DNA of 53,912 bases from Actinomycetes bacterium (GCA_025964575.1 JAOPYO010000309.1:1-53912); one strand, 5' to 3'; counted from the first letter of the stretch, positions 7,464-15,358 are shown. Notes: generated from the letters alone by a model not told the origin. A program made the numbers and translations.

Positions 7464-7952
7464 CTACTTCCTCTCTCCCATTGTGCCCCTGTTCGGCTGC
7501 CGCGCGAATGACGGCGCGGCTCGCTCGGAGGTGGCAGGCCCGCTCGCCCGGCTGTCCGAGGTCGGTAGCAGGAGCAGCAACGCCAGGATGAGCGTGCCGG
7601 CCAGGCTCACCGCATTGCCCCACTGGTCGACGGCGTCGAACATGTCGAGATGGCCCAGATGAAACACCAGGTGCGGGACGCTGAACACAACCCACGCGGC
7701 GCCTGTGATCCGCAGGCTCTCAGATCGGGGCCGAAGCACAGACCAGACGCTGATCACGAGCAACGCCAGATATAGGCCGCCGACGTCACGCGTCATGTGC
7801 TCGTTGTACGGACCGAGTACCGACACCCAATGATGCCCAGGGGACGGAAAGGACCGATAGAAAGAGTGAGGCATGGCGGCGGCCCAGACTCCGACAACGA
7901 CTGCCGAGAGCGCTAAAACCGCCGCCACTACCTGCTTGCTGCGAGTTCTCAT
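7464..7952 (-). CDS. Four-helix integral membrane protein, first gene of the ECF41 operon
   Basis: 162 residues from the ATG at 7952. Hydrophobic segments lie at about 8-28, 55-75, 85-105 and 115-135, with a conserved-looking SFYRSFPSPGHHWVSVLGPY loop after the first and VFHLGHLDMFDAVDQWGN between the last two. His and Asp residues in these loops could bind a metal or haem, but this is speculation. It resembles the loosely defined DUF4345/DoxX-like small membrane proteins, without a firm match. An upstream in-frame start at 8015 is ruled out because it lies above the ECF41-type promoter (7961-7988), which places the transcript start within a few bases of 7952. The stop abuts the next start. 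Confidence 0.75.
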   Translation of the reverse strand: MRTRSKQVVAAVLALSAVVVGVWAAAMPHSFYRSFPSPGHHWVSVLGPYNEHMTRDVGGLYLALLVISVWSVLRPRSESLRITGAAWVVFSVPHLVFHLGHLDMFDAVDQWGNAVSLAGTLILALLLLLPTSDSRASGPATSERAAPSFARQPNRGTMGERK

Positions 7953-7960
7953 ATCTTCTT

Positions 7961-7988
7961 GACGGGGCAGCCCCCGCTGTTTGTGACA
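7961..7988 (-). promoter_or_regulatory. ECF41-type promoter of the sigma-factor operon
   Basis: On the minus strand, TGTCACA (7988-7982), exactly 17 bases, then CGTC (7964-7961). This is the published ECF41 target pattern (TGTCACA, 16-17 bases, CGTC). The -10 element ends eight bases before the ATG at 7952, so the mRNA should be leaderless or nearly so. It fixes the start of the first gene. Confidence 0.85.
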
Positions 7989-8146
7989 TCGCACCTCGTC
8001 CTGTGATCTGTGCAACTCGCCTCCTCAGCTCGGCGGCGTCGAAGTGGTTGCGCCCCAGGCACTGTCTGATGGGTTGAACCTGTCGACCGTTTTCTCCCGT
8101 ACCACTGAACGTTCCCCTGGGCGCGCGCTCTTGGGGGGTGGTTCGG

Positions 8147-8194
8147 CGGGTGCCTGCGGAGAGGTCACGAGCGAGTCAGCTCCGCAGGCGCCCG
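8147..8194 (-). terminator. Long hairpin downstream of the MHS transporter gene
   Basis: Arms 8147-8161 and 8180-8194 pair over 15 bases with a single mismatch (GU in one RNA strand), loop 18 bases. It lies about 70 bases past the transporter stop. There is no U run, as is usual in high-GC actinomycetes. The rest of the 311-base gap 7953-8263 holds the ECF41 promoter and no gene I can support. Confidence 0.55.
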
Positions 8195-8263
8195 GCCGTG
8201 TGCCAGGCGACCGACCTCACAGCTGAGCCAGGAGCCGGTCGAAGCGCCGCGAGCCAACGACTT

Positions 8264-9604
8264 TCAGGCTGGGGTGTACGCCGCGGAGTCGCCGATGTCG
8301 ATGCGGGACCGGTCGGGCAGCAGGGCCGTGGCGATCAACGTGAGCACGGCTCCCAGGACGATATAGGTTGAGATCGCCCACCAGCCGTAGTCGTGCAGCA
8401 GCCAGGTGGCGATCAGCGGGGCCGGGCCGCCGGCGATCGCAGACGAAAGTTGGTAGCCGAGTCCCGCCCCGCCATAGCGCAGGTTGGTGGGAAACGACTC
8501 CGTGATGAGCGCCGCCTGCGGGCCGTACTGCATCGCGTGCGGCACCTGGGCCAGCACCATCGCGAGGAAGACCACCACGGTGATGCCGGTGTTGATCAGC
8601 CCGAAGTATGGGAACGCGAAAAGTCCCACGACGAGGGCTCCGGCGCCGTACACACGCCTGCGACCGATGACGTCGCTCAGGTGACCGAACAGCGGAATCA
8701 GAACCAACTCCAGCGCCGCAGCCGCCGCGACCGCATTCAAGGCGAACGACTTCGACTGGTTCCCGTGTTCGACGACGTAGGTGAGCGCGAAGGAAGTGAA
8801 GATGTAGAAAGGCATCTGTTCGGAGTAGCGCAGCAGCGCGCTGAGCAGGATCTCCTTCGGGTAGCGCTTAACGACCTCGACCACCGGCACCTTCGCGGCC
8901 TCGCCCCGCTCGACCATACGGGCGAACAGCGGCGTCTCCAGGACGCGTAGCCGCACCCACAGGCCGATCCCGACCAGCACGAAACTCAGGAGGAAGGGGA
9001 TGCGCCAACCCCAGTCCGTGAAAGCGCTGCCACTCGCCGTTGCCAGGGACGACATCGCGACCGTGCCGAGGATGAGGCCGATCGGCACACCGATCTGCGG
9101 CCAACTGGCCATCAGGCCCCGGCGCCGCTGGTCGCCCCACTCCATGGAGAGCAGGACCGAGCCGCTCCACTCGCCGCCGACCGCGATTCCCTGCAGGATT
9201 CGCAGTACGACGAGCAGGATGGGTGCCGCCGCGCCGATCGTGTTCGTGCCGGGCAGTACACCGATCAGCGCGCTGGAGACGCCCATGAGCAGCAGGGTGA
9301 CGATGAGTGTGGCTTTTCGGCCGAGCCGGTCACCCCAGTGACCGAAGATCGCCGCGCCGATGGGCCGCGCGGCGAATCCGACGGCGTACGTGGCGAAGGA
9401 CGCCAGCGTCCCCGCGTAGTCACTGGAGTGGGGGAAGAAGACGTCTTTGAAGACGATGGCTGCCGCGGTGTTGTAGAGAAAGAAGTCGTACCACTCGATC
9501 GACGTCCCCACGATGCTCGCGGCCACCGCATTGCGTATCTGGGAACGGCGGGTGGCCTCGTCGGCCGTCTGGGCGCGCCGGGCCTCGTCCGGATCCAGCA
9601 CCAT
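8264..9604 (-). CDS. MFS transporter, metabolite:H+ symporter (MHS) family
   Basis: 446 residues with about twelve transmembrane helices. The start TSIEWYDFFLYNTAAAIVF after the first cytoplasmic segment and the A-motif loop GHWGDRLGRK between helices 2 and 3 define the MHS family, which imports organic acids, shikimate-like compounds or osmolytes with protons. LRILQGIAVGGEWSGSVLL is the conserved helix-4/5 region. The N-terminus is long and charged, as usual in this family. The gene is alone on its strand with a hairpin behind it; no catabolic neighbour points to a substrate. Confidence 0.9.
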   Translation of the reverse strand: MVLDPDEARRAQTADEATRRSQIRNAVAASIVGTSIEWYDFFLYNTAAAIVFKDVFFPHSSDYAGTLASFATYAVGFAARPIGAAIFGHWGDRLGRKATLIVTLLLMGVSSALIGVLPGTNTIGAAAPILLVVLRILQGIAVGGEWSGSVLLSMEWGDQRRRGLMASWPQIGVPIGLILGTVAMSSLATASGSAFTDWGWRIPFLLSFVLVGIGLWVRLRVLETPLFARMVERGEAAKVPVVEVVKRYPKEILLSALLRYSEQMPFYIFTSFALTYVVEHGNQSKSFALNAVAAAAALELVLIPLFGHLSDVIGRRRVYGAGALVVGLFAFPYFGLINTGITVVVFLAMVLAQVPHAMQYGPQAALITESFPTNLRYGGAGLGYQLSSAIAGGPAPLIATWLLHDYGWWAISTYIVLGAVLTLIATALLPDRSRIDIGDSAAYTPA

Positions 9605-9821
9605 GGTGCGATCCCTTCTGACCGCCCCCTACCGGTCGATCATGGATGAGAACTTGCGAAGACGTCTACCCGGCATGCCTCAGACCTAACCGGTGTGATG
9701 GAACCGGGTCGAACCGGGCCATCACGGGCCAGGAGTGAGGCCGCACCGTCGCCTGCTGGAGCACAAGAGCGTGATCGGCGCTGGCTGCCCCAAGGATCGC
9801 TGACCTCGACGTTCATGGCCG

Positions 9822-9843
9822 GATAGGTAGCAAGATAGGTAGC
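9822..9843. repeat. Direct repeat GATAGGTAGC, two copies
   Basis: GATAGGTAGC occurs at 9822-9831 and 9834-9843, a 12-base step, that is slightly more than one helical turn. It lies about 100 bases upstream of the small ORF at 9941 and 217 bases upstream of the transporter start on the other side, so it could be a regulator site for either. Confidence 0.4.
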
Positions 9844-9940
9844 GATCCGGGGATTCTCCCGTCGTGCCGCTCGGGCCCGCTGAGCGATGCTGGACACAAC
9901 GCCTGACGGTTCTCCCGTTCATTGCGAAGGAGTACATCTG

Positions 9941-10036
9941 ATGCGAAGGATCAAGGTCACAGTCCGACGGCCGAGCACGACCGAACGGTCTGACCCTGAC
10001 CTGCGTACCCCGTCGGGCCGCCCGCTGCCCTACTGA
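9941..10036 (+). CDS. Candidate 31-residue peptide gene
   Basis: ATG at 9941, stop at 10034-10036. A strong AAGGAG site ends eight bases before the ATG. The product is MRRIKVTVRRPSTTERSDPD followed by LRTPSGRPLPY: a very basic N-terminal half and a proline-rich, Tyr-ended tail, without cysteine. It is the only thing with gene-like signals in the 493-base gap between the transporter and the response regulator. It could be a modified-peptide precursor, a regulatory leader or chance. I know no family for it, and no maturation enzyme is adjacent. The remaining bases of the gap show the GATAGGTAGC repeat and nothing else clear. Confidence 0.35.
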   Translation: MRRIKVTVRRPSTTERSDPDLRTPSGRPLPY

Positions 10037-10097
10037 GCGACAGTGTTCGATAAACGGGGCTCCGCGCCCTGGATGAGCACCCGGTGACGATCACACG

Positions 10098-10820
10098 TCA
10101 GCCAGTCGGAGGAGAGCCCTGATCCGTCCGGGCATCCATCGCTTTGTGAGTGTCCGTCGCCATCGGGCGAACCAGCCCGGTCTGATAGGCGAGGACGACT
10201 GCTTGGACGCGATCGCGCAGCCCGAGTTTGGGCAGGATGCGGCTGACGTGCGTCTTGATGGTGGCTTCGGAGAGGCCGAGCGTTTTGGCGATCTCGGCGT
10301 TGGAACAGCCGCGGGCCATCTCGATGAGGACCTGGCCTTCGCGGTCGGTCAGTTTGTCGAGGCGCGGATCGGCCGTCGCCCCTGATTGATCGGGCAGTCG
10401 ATGGGCGAAGGCTTCGATGAGCCGCCGAGTCATCCGAGGTGCGACGACGCCGTCGCCTTCGGCGATGGTACGGATGCCGGCGACGAGTTCGGCGGGCTGG
10501 ACGTTCTTGAGAAGGAAGCCGCCCGCCCCCGCCCGGAGTGCGGCGAAGGCGTAATCGTCGAGGTCGAAGGTGGTCAGGATCAGCACCCGCGACCCACCAT
10601 GGCGCTCCGCGATGTGTTGGGTGGCCTCGATGCCGTCCATCCCTGGCATCCGTACATCCATCACCACCACGTCAGGGGCATGCTCGGCCACCAGCCGGAC
10701 GGCTTCGAGGCCGTCACCGGCCTCACCCACCACGGTCAGACCGGGCTGTGCCTCCAGCACCAAGCGAAAGCCCATCCTCAGCAGTGGCTGGTCATCGACG
10801 AGAAGGATGCGGATGCTCAC
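10098..10820 (-). CDS. NarL/LuxR-type response regulator
   Basis: 240 residues. The receiver domain (1-125) has the acidic pair DD at 9-10, the phosphoacceptor Asp55 in VVVMDVRMPG and the Thr/Lys switch residues (ILTTF, FLLKNVQPAE). The LuxR-type helix-turn-helix lies at about 155-215, with GCSNAEIAKTLGLSEATIKT and HVSRILPKL. A short Pro/Thr tail follows. It overlaps the histidine kinase stop by four bases and is the last gene of an operon with the kinase and an ABC exporter; it probably controls that operon through the palindrome at 13947-13964. Confidence 0.93.
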   Translation of the reverse strand: MSIRILLVDDQPLLRMGFRLVLEAQPGLTVVGEAGDGLEAVRLVAEHAPDVVVMDVRMPGMDGIEATQHIAERHGGSRVLILTTFDLDDYAFAALRAGAGGFLLKNVQPAELVAGIRTIAEGDGVVAPRMTRRLIEAFAHRLPDQSGATADPRLDKLTDREGQVLIEMARGCSNAEIAKTLGLSEATIKTHVSRILPKLGLRDRVQAVVLAYQTGLVRPMATDTHKAMDARTDQGSPPTG

Positions 10821-12097
10821 GTGGAACCTTCCAAGCGGGCCGGCAGGAAGCGGGCGCTCACCCGCCAGCCCGTAGTGGGCAGCGGGCCGGCCTGCACCTC
10901 GCCGCCGTAGAGGGCTGCGCGTTCCCGCATACCGGTGATGCCGTGCCCGTCCATCTGTGGGCCGGATCGGCCATGCCCATCATCGGTGATCTCGACCTTG
11001 ATCGCCCGGACGTCATATCTCAGATGCACCCTGGCGGTGGTGCCAGGGCCGCCGTGCTTACGAGTGTTGGTCAGCGCTTCCTGGACGACTCGATAGATGG
11101 CGAGCTGGGCACCCGGCTGCAGCGGCGGAGGCTCGCCCTCGACCACGAACTCGGTGGGCAGCCCTGCGGCGCGCACCTGGGCGAGCAGGTCATCGAGCTG
11201 TCCAAGGCCCGGCTGCGGATGGCGCCCCGCACCAAGATCCCCTGCCGGATCATCGGCGGCTTCGTACGCCGTTTCGCCACGGCCCTCGGCATCGCCGCGC
11301 AGCACACCGAGCAGCCGCTGCATCTCTCCCAGTGCCTGCCGGCCGACATGAGAGGCCTTTCCGATCGCGTCGGCCGCCTGTTCGGGGGAGGCCGGGATCG
11401 CGTACGAGGCACCATCGGCGAGCGCGACCATCACCGACAGGCTGTGGGTGACGATGTCATGCATCTCCCTGGCGATCCTGGCACGCTCGGCCGCTACCGC
11501 GATCTGGGCCTGCTGGTCTCGCTCGCGCTCCAGGCGCGCGGCCCGGTCCTCCAGTGAGGCCAGATAGGCGCGGCGGGTGCGGACGTTCAGGCCGATGACG
11601 GACGCGGCCGTGGTCATCCCCGACAGCAGCACGAACATCTTTATCTGATCGCCGGGGGGAGCCCATTGGCCGGTCGCCAGTGCCACTCCGGCCTCCAGCA
11701 CTCCGGCGGCTTGCAGCATGCGGCGTAGCGGTTCCTGCGCCGCCACCGTGTAGAGCGCGATCAGCAGCGCGAAGTCCCCGGCCGGCAACAGCACTCCGGT
11801 CAGCCACTGGGCGAAGGCGACCCCGGCAACGAGGGTGAAGACGGGGAAGGGTGCGCGGCGCCGCCACACCAGCGGCAGGAACAGTCCGATCTGCAACGCC
11901 CACACCAGCACGAACGGATGTGGATGTTCGCGCAGAAGGTGCTCTGCCGCGAAGGCCAGCAGCGCTGCCGCGAAACAGGCGTCGATCACGACCGAATGGC
12001 CTGCCGTCGATTTTCGCAGGGCCGCGAGTTTGCCCGGCAGGCCGGAACCCCGGCGCGCGGACAGCGCACCGGGGGCCGACCTGAGCCCTATCTGCAC
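10817..12097 (-). CDS. Sensor histidine kinase, NarL/DesK class
   Basis: 426 residues. The N-terminal 180 residues contain about five or six hydrophobic helices with short loops, so the sensor is the membrane itself rather than an external domain. A coiled coil (180-205) leads to the HisKA_3 box ERARIAREMHDIVTHSLSV with His213, and the ATPase domain follows with YRVVQEALTNTRKHG (N box), DDGHGRSG (G1) and GHGITGMRERAALYGG (G2). Loss-free motifs suggest an active kinase. Partner of the response regulator at 10098-10820. Membrane-stress kinases of this class often govern ABC exporters, as the neighbouring genes suggest. Confidence 0.93.
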   Translation of the reverse strand: MQIGLRSAPGALSARRGSGLPGKLAALRKSTAGHSVVIDACFAAALLAFAAEHLLREHPHPFVLVWALQIGLFLPLVWRRRAPFPVFTLVAGVAFAQWLTGVLLPAGDFALLIALYTVAAQEPLRRMLQAAGVLEAGVALATGQWAPPGDQIKMFVLLSGMTTAASVIGLNVRTRRAYLASLEDRAARLERERDQQAQIAVAAERARIAREMHDIVTHSLSVMVALADGASYAIPASPEQAADAIGKASHVGRQALGEMQRLLGVLRGDAEGRGETAYEAADDPAGDLGAGRHPQPGLGQLDDLLAQVRAAGLPTEFVVEGEPPPLQPGAQLAIYRVVQEALTNTRKHGGPGTTARVHLRYDVRAIKVEITDDGHGRSGPQMDGHGITGMRERAALYGGEVQAGPLPTTGWRVSARFLPARLEGST

Positions 12098-12102
12098 CGG
12101 CG

Positions 12103-12903
12103 TCAGGCGTCCCTGCGCTTGAGCAGGATCGCGGCGGCGGCCAGCGCGACGACGGCGTACAGGCAGAACAGCCCGAAGCCCGTCCAGGGCGCGAGACCGC
12201 CGGGATCCGGGGTGATGTTGAGCAGTGCCTGCCCCGCGTTACTGGGCAGGTACGGGGTGATGTGCTTGCCCCAGGAGGAGGGCAGCACCTCGCCCAGCAC
12301 GGGCAGGACCAGCAGCAGGCCGAATACGGCGGCGATGGCGCCGGCGGTGTTGCGGATGAGTGCGCCGAGCGCGACCCCCAGCAGCCCGACCACCGTCAGA
12401 TAGAGCGCGACGCCCGTGACGATGCGGAACGCGCCAGGCGCCGACAACGTCGTGTCCAGATGCTCTGACGACAGGAACAGCTGGCCGCCGAGGAACGCCA
12501 CGAAGGACGAGACCAGCATCAGTGTCAGCGTCGCCGCCGCGAAGACCGCGGCCTTGGCCCACAGCACCGGGAGGCGTTTGGGCACCGCTGACAGGGTCGC
12601 CCGGATCATGCCGGTGGAGTATTCGCCACTGATCACGAGCACGCCGAGGACGCCAACGGCCAGCTGGGCGAGAAAGTATCCTCGCAACGGAACGGTGATG
12701 GCGCTGAAGTCGGCCTTACGCTGCGGCTCCATCGTGGTCCACTGGCTGGCGAACACGTAGGAGAACAGGAAGCCGAACCCCACCATCGCGATGATCGCGG
12801 CGAGCATGGTGAAGAACGTGGACCGCAGTGTCCGGAGTTTGATCCACTCGGAGCGGAGCACTCGGACCTGGGTCACCTTGCCGGCCGTCATGACGGCGGT
12901 CAT
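12103..12903 (-). CDS. ABC-2 type exporter permease
   Basis: 266 residues with six predicted helices: one at about 35-55, then segments near 75-95, 110-135, 155-175, 185-205 and 235-258. The segment SGEYSTGMIRATLSAVPKRL before helix 3 is typical of ABC-2 permeases of drug, lantibiotic-immunity or cell-stress exporters. It starts inside the end of the ATPase gene (four-base overlap) and is followed six bases later by the kinase. Substrate not evident. The last residues (ILLKRRDA) are cytoplasmic. Confidence 0.88.
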   Translation of the reverse strand: MTAVMTAGKVTQVRVLRSEWIKLRTLRSTFFTMLAAIIAMVGFGFLFSYVFASQWTTMEPQRKADFSAITVPLRGYFLAQLAVGVLGVLVISGEYSTGMIRATLSAVPKRLPVLWAKAAVFAAATLTLMLVSSFVAFLGGQLFLSSEHLDTTLSAPGAFRIVTGVALYLTVVGLLGVALGALIRNTAGAIAAVFGLLLVLPVLGEVLPSSWGKHITPYLPSNAGQALLNITPDPGGLAPWTGFGLFCLYAVVALAAAAILLKRRDA

Positions 12904-13829
12904 GCCGCGGTCCTCTCTTCTGGGCGGCCCGGCGCGCGGTACTCCACGGAGTCGCTGGTGAGCTCCATGAACGCCTCCTCCAGGGACGCCTGCTGTGGCG
13001 CGAGTTCGTACAACGTCACGCCATGGTCGGCGGCCGTCTGGCCGATCTGATCACTGGACAGGCCGGTGACCTCCAGTATTCCGGCCTCGCTGCTCGCTAT
13101 GGCCACATCGGGGCCGATGAGCAGATCGCGCAACTTGCTGGCCTGTGGTGACCGAACCTTGACGGTGTTGCTCGAGGCCCGCTGGATGAACTCCTCCACC
13201 GTGGTGTCGGCGATCAGCCGGCCCCGTCCGATGACGATGAGGTGCTCGGCCGTCTGCGCCATCTCACTCATCAAGTGGGAGGATACGAAGACGGTCCGTC
13301 CTTCGGCGGCCAGGCTTTTGAGGAGGTTGCGGATCCACAGGATCCCCTCAGGGTCCAGACCGTTGACCGGCTCGTCGAGAAGCAGCGTGGTCGGGTCGCC
13401 CAGCAGCGCCGAGGCGATGCCCAGCCGTTGCCCCATGCCCAGGGAGAAACCGCCGGCCCGCTTGCGAGCGACGCTCCGGAGCCCGACCAGATCGATGACT
13501 TCTTCGACCCGGGTGCGTGGGATGCCGGTGGTGCTGGCGAGTGCCAGCAGATGGTTGTGAGCGGTACGGCCGGTGTGGATCGCCTTGGCCTCCAGCAGCG
13601 CGCCGACCTCGTGCAAGGGCGCGGGGTGCTGGGCGTAGCCGCGGCCGTTGATCGTCACCGTTCCCGCCGACGGCCGGTCCAGGCCGAGGATCATGCGCAT
13701 GGTCGTGGATTTTCCGGCCCCGTTCGGACCCAGAAACCCGGTCACGATCCCGGGACGCACGGTGAACGATAGGTCGTCCACCGCGGTCTTGTCGCCATAG
13801 CGTTTCGTCAGGCCACGCGCCTCGATCAT
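12900..13829 (-). CDS. ABC exporter ATP-binding subunit
   Basis: 309 residues from the ATG at 13829, preceded by GGAGGAG; an ATG at 13868 is in frame but has no such site. Walker A GPNGAGKST (about 37-45), Q-loop region, signature SLGMGQRLGIA, Walker B LLLDEPVNGLDP and the H-loop SSHLM are intact. The C-terminal 80 residues form the regulatory extension common in drug and antibiotic-resistance exporters of the CcmA/DrrA group. First gene of the exporter/two-component operon (13829 down to 10098), with overlapping or near-touching joins throughout. Confidence 0.92.
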   Translation of the reverse strand: MIEARGLTKRYGDKTAVDDLSFTVRPGIVTGFLGPNGAGKSTTMRMILGLDRPSAGTVTINGRGYAQHPAPLHEVGALLEAKAIHTGRTAHNHLLALASTTGIPRTRVEEVIDLVGLRSVARKRAGGFSLGMGQRLGIASALLGDPTTLLLDEPVNGLDPEGILWIRNLLKSLAAEGRTVFVSSHLMSEMAQTAEHLIVIGRGRLIADTTVEEFIQRASSNTVKVRSPQASKLRDLLIGPDVAIASSEAGILEVTGLSSDQIGQTAADHGVTLYELAPQQASLEEAFMELTSDSVEYRAPGRPEERTAA

Positions 13830-13946
13830 ATGGGCTCCTCCAGAAAGTCGGCTGATATTCCCCGACACCCATGACGCTATGGCGCCCTCAGACCGCTCAC
13901 GTCGTCCAGCAGGCGGAACTTCTCCGCCGGCGGCGCTGAACCATCA

Positions 13947-13964
13947 GATGTAGGCACCTACATC
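13947..13964. promoter_or_regulatory. 18-bp palindrome upstream of the exporter/two-component operon
   Basis: GATGTAGG (13947-13954), CA, CCTACATC (13957-13964): perfect eight-base arms. It begins 117 bases upstream of the first start codon of the operon. Palindromes of this size are typical targets of NarL-type response regulators, so the operon's own regulator is the natural candidate. Confidence 0.5.
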
Positions 13965-14028
13965 CCGAGAATGAATGGGTCGGTCCAGTGTGACGAATGA
14001 GGCGCAGGAGCCGTCCCTCGGACACCAA

Positions 14029-14059
14029 CGGTCCCGGGCGGAATCACCGCCCGGGACCG
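14029..14059 (-). terminator. Perfect 13-bp hairpin terminator after the lipase gene
   Basis: CGGTCCCGGGCGG (14029-14041) pairs without mismatch with 14047-14059 around a five-base loop. It begins 17 bases past the lipase stop codon. Confidence 0.85.
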
Positions 14060-14075
14060 TGTGGGGAGGGCTTCG

Positions 14076-14969
14076 TTACGACGCGGACCAGTAGTAGAGG
14101 GCGTTGCCCACCAGCTTGAGTGGCCCCGGCCCGGCACTGGTGCTCGTCCAGCTACTGCCGTTGTTGTTGGAGTACTTCAGCTTCCAGGTGCCTCCGGCTC
14201 CGGCGTGGGGAAGCTTGCTGTGTTTCAGCCCCTGGCCCGCAGCGTAGATGGCCTTGTGCGTGGCGTTCATGCCGATGGCAGCCCCCGAGCTGACCGTGCC
14301 ATCGTCGCTGGCGCCGATCAACGTCCAGTCGGTGCCCTGATTGGACTGCGGGTTCTGTCCCGCCCAGCTGAGGAAGCCGCTGCCCGGCCGCATGTCGCTG
14401 CACTGTTTCCAGCCATAGGCGACCGTGCACGCGGTGGCCAACTGGTTGCCGCTGAACGGTGTGCTGAGCGTGGCGACATCCTCAACATAGAGGTAAGGGG
14501 GCCACGTGTGATCGGCCTTTCCACCGTACCTCCGGGTGCCGGTGATCGCCGCGCGGATGACGAGTCCGCCCATGGAGTGGGCTACGACATCGACGGACTT
14601 GCCGCTGCTGGAGTAATGGGTGTAGATATCCCAGGCGAGCAGGCGGCCCAGCTCCTGGATCCGGGTGTTCAGATTCCCGTCCACCTTGCGCGTACAGTTC
14701 GTGTCATTCTTGTAATAGCCCCAGGTGGTGAATTCTCCTGTCCACCCCCGTGACCGGAGACTGGACATTGCGGTATTCCACGTGGACTTGCAGTTATCGC
14801 CGGCGCCTCCTACTTTCGTATGCATGACGTCGCTGCCATGGATGAAGTAGACGGCCTCGGATTTACTGTTGGTGCGAACGGGCGCCGCGCCGGCAGGGCT
14901 CTGCGCTGTTACCACCAGGGCTGCCGCGGCCATGATAGCGGCCACGTAGGGGGCGATTCTGCGAATCAT
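14076..14969 (-). CDS. Secreted alpha/beta-hydrolase, triacylglycerol lipase-like
   Basis: 297 residues. Residues 1-29 are a Sec signal ending ...SPAGAA. The fold signatures are the oxyanion strand YFIHGSD (41-47) and the nucleophile elbow VVAHSMGG with Ser132. Asp and His candidates for the triad lie in TLIGASDDGTVSSGAAI and in NATHKAI. Several cysteines (60, 92 and later pairs) fit disulphides of an extracellular enzyme. Relatives are annotated as esterase/lipase or GPI-inositol-deacylase PGAP1-like. The gene stands alone, with a strong terminator behind it and complex inverted repeats in front. Confidence 0.88.
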   Translation of the reverse strand: MIRRIAPYVAAIMAAAALVVTAQSPAGAAPVRTNSKSEAVYFIHGSDVMHTKVGGAGDNCKSTWNTAMSSLRSRGWTGEFTTWGYYKNDTNCTRKVDGNLNTRIQELGRLLAWDIYTHYSSSGKSVDVVAHSMGGLVIRAAITGTRRYGGKADHTWPPYLYVEDVATLSTPFSGNQLATACTVAYGWKQCSDMRPGSGFLSWAGQNPQSNQGTDWTLIGASDDGTVSSGAAIGMNATHKAIYAAGQGLKHSKLPHAGAGGTWKLKYSNNNGSSWTSTSAGPGPLKLVGNALYYWSAS

Positions 14970-15024
14970 TTCGCTCCCAGCGGGAGGCCGCCGACAGCGG
15001 TAGTTATTTGAGGGGCGACGAGGG

Positions 15025-15095
15025 TCATAATGATTCCCTTCATGGCGCGCGCCTGCCGTAATGAGAGATTGTTACGGCGGAGAGAATCATTATGA
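15025..15095. repeat. Overlapping inverted repeats upstream of the lipase
   Basis: A perfect 12-base inverted repeat, TCATAATGATTC (15025-15036) and GAATCATTATGA (15084-15095), encloses a second one, GCCGTAA (15055-15061) and TTACGGC (15072-15078). The AT-rich outer arms contrast with the GC-rich surroundings. They begin 56 bases upstream of the lipase start, so they may be a promoter/operator complex or the ends of a very small mobile sequence. Confidence 0.6.
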
Positions 15096-15116
15096 TGGCC
15101 AGCATGAACTGCCGAC

Positions 15117-15157
15117 AGGTCCCAGGGACCTAATGTGAAATGTGTGGGATAGGTCCC
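15117..15157. repeat. Three AGGTCCC half-sites, palindrome plus spaced copy
   Basis: AGGTCCC A GGGACCT (15117-15131) is a perfect 15-base palindrome. A further TAGGTCCC at 15150-15157 pairs with GGGACCTA at 15125-15132 over a 17-base spacer, so alternative hairpins are possible. The site lies between the lipase promoter region and the end of the Lsr2 pair; it fits a terminator for the Lsr2 operon or a multi-site operator. Nothing else was seen in 14970-15358. Confidence 0.5.
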
Positions 15158-15358
15158 AAGACCCAGAAGGAGATCGCCGTTAGGCGGGCGGCATGGCGAG
15201 GAACTGCACGATGCGGCACATGTCGGCAGAGCGGCGCGCGATGCCGGTTATGGGCGGGGACAGGATGGTACGAGGCGCCCCGCCCAGGTAGAGAGGTATC
15301 TGTACCCCGATCTGCGTTTGAGGCGTACCACCGGGTGCGTGGTGATCGGGGCTGTCCC

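Noticed and set aside
8044-8371. Two small plus-strand frames near the end of the MHS transporter gene
   Set aside because: They overlap the terminator hairpin or the transporter gene and have unlikely composition.
9640-9937. Two minus-strand frames of 71 and 85 codons
   Set aside because: They overlap each other in different frames without ribosome sites and have no recognisable motif.
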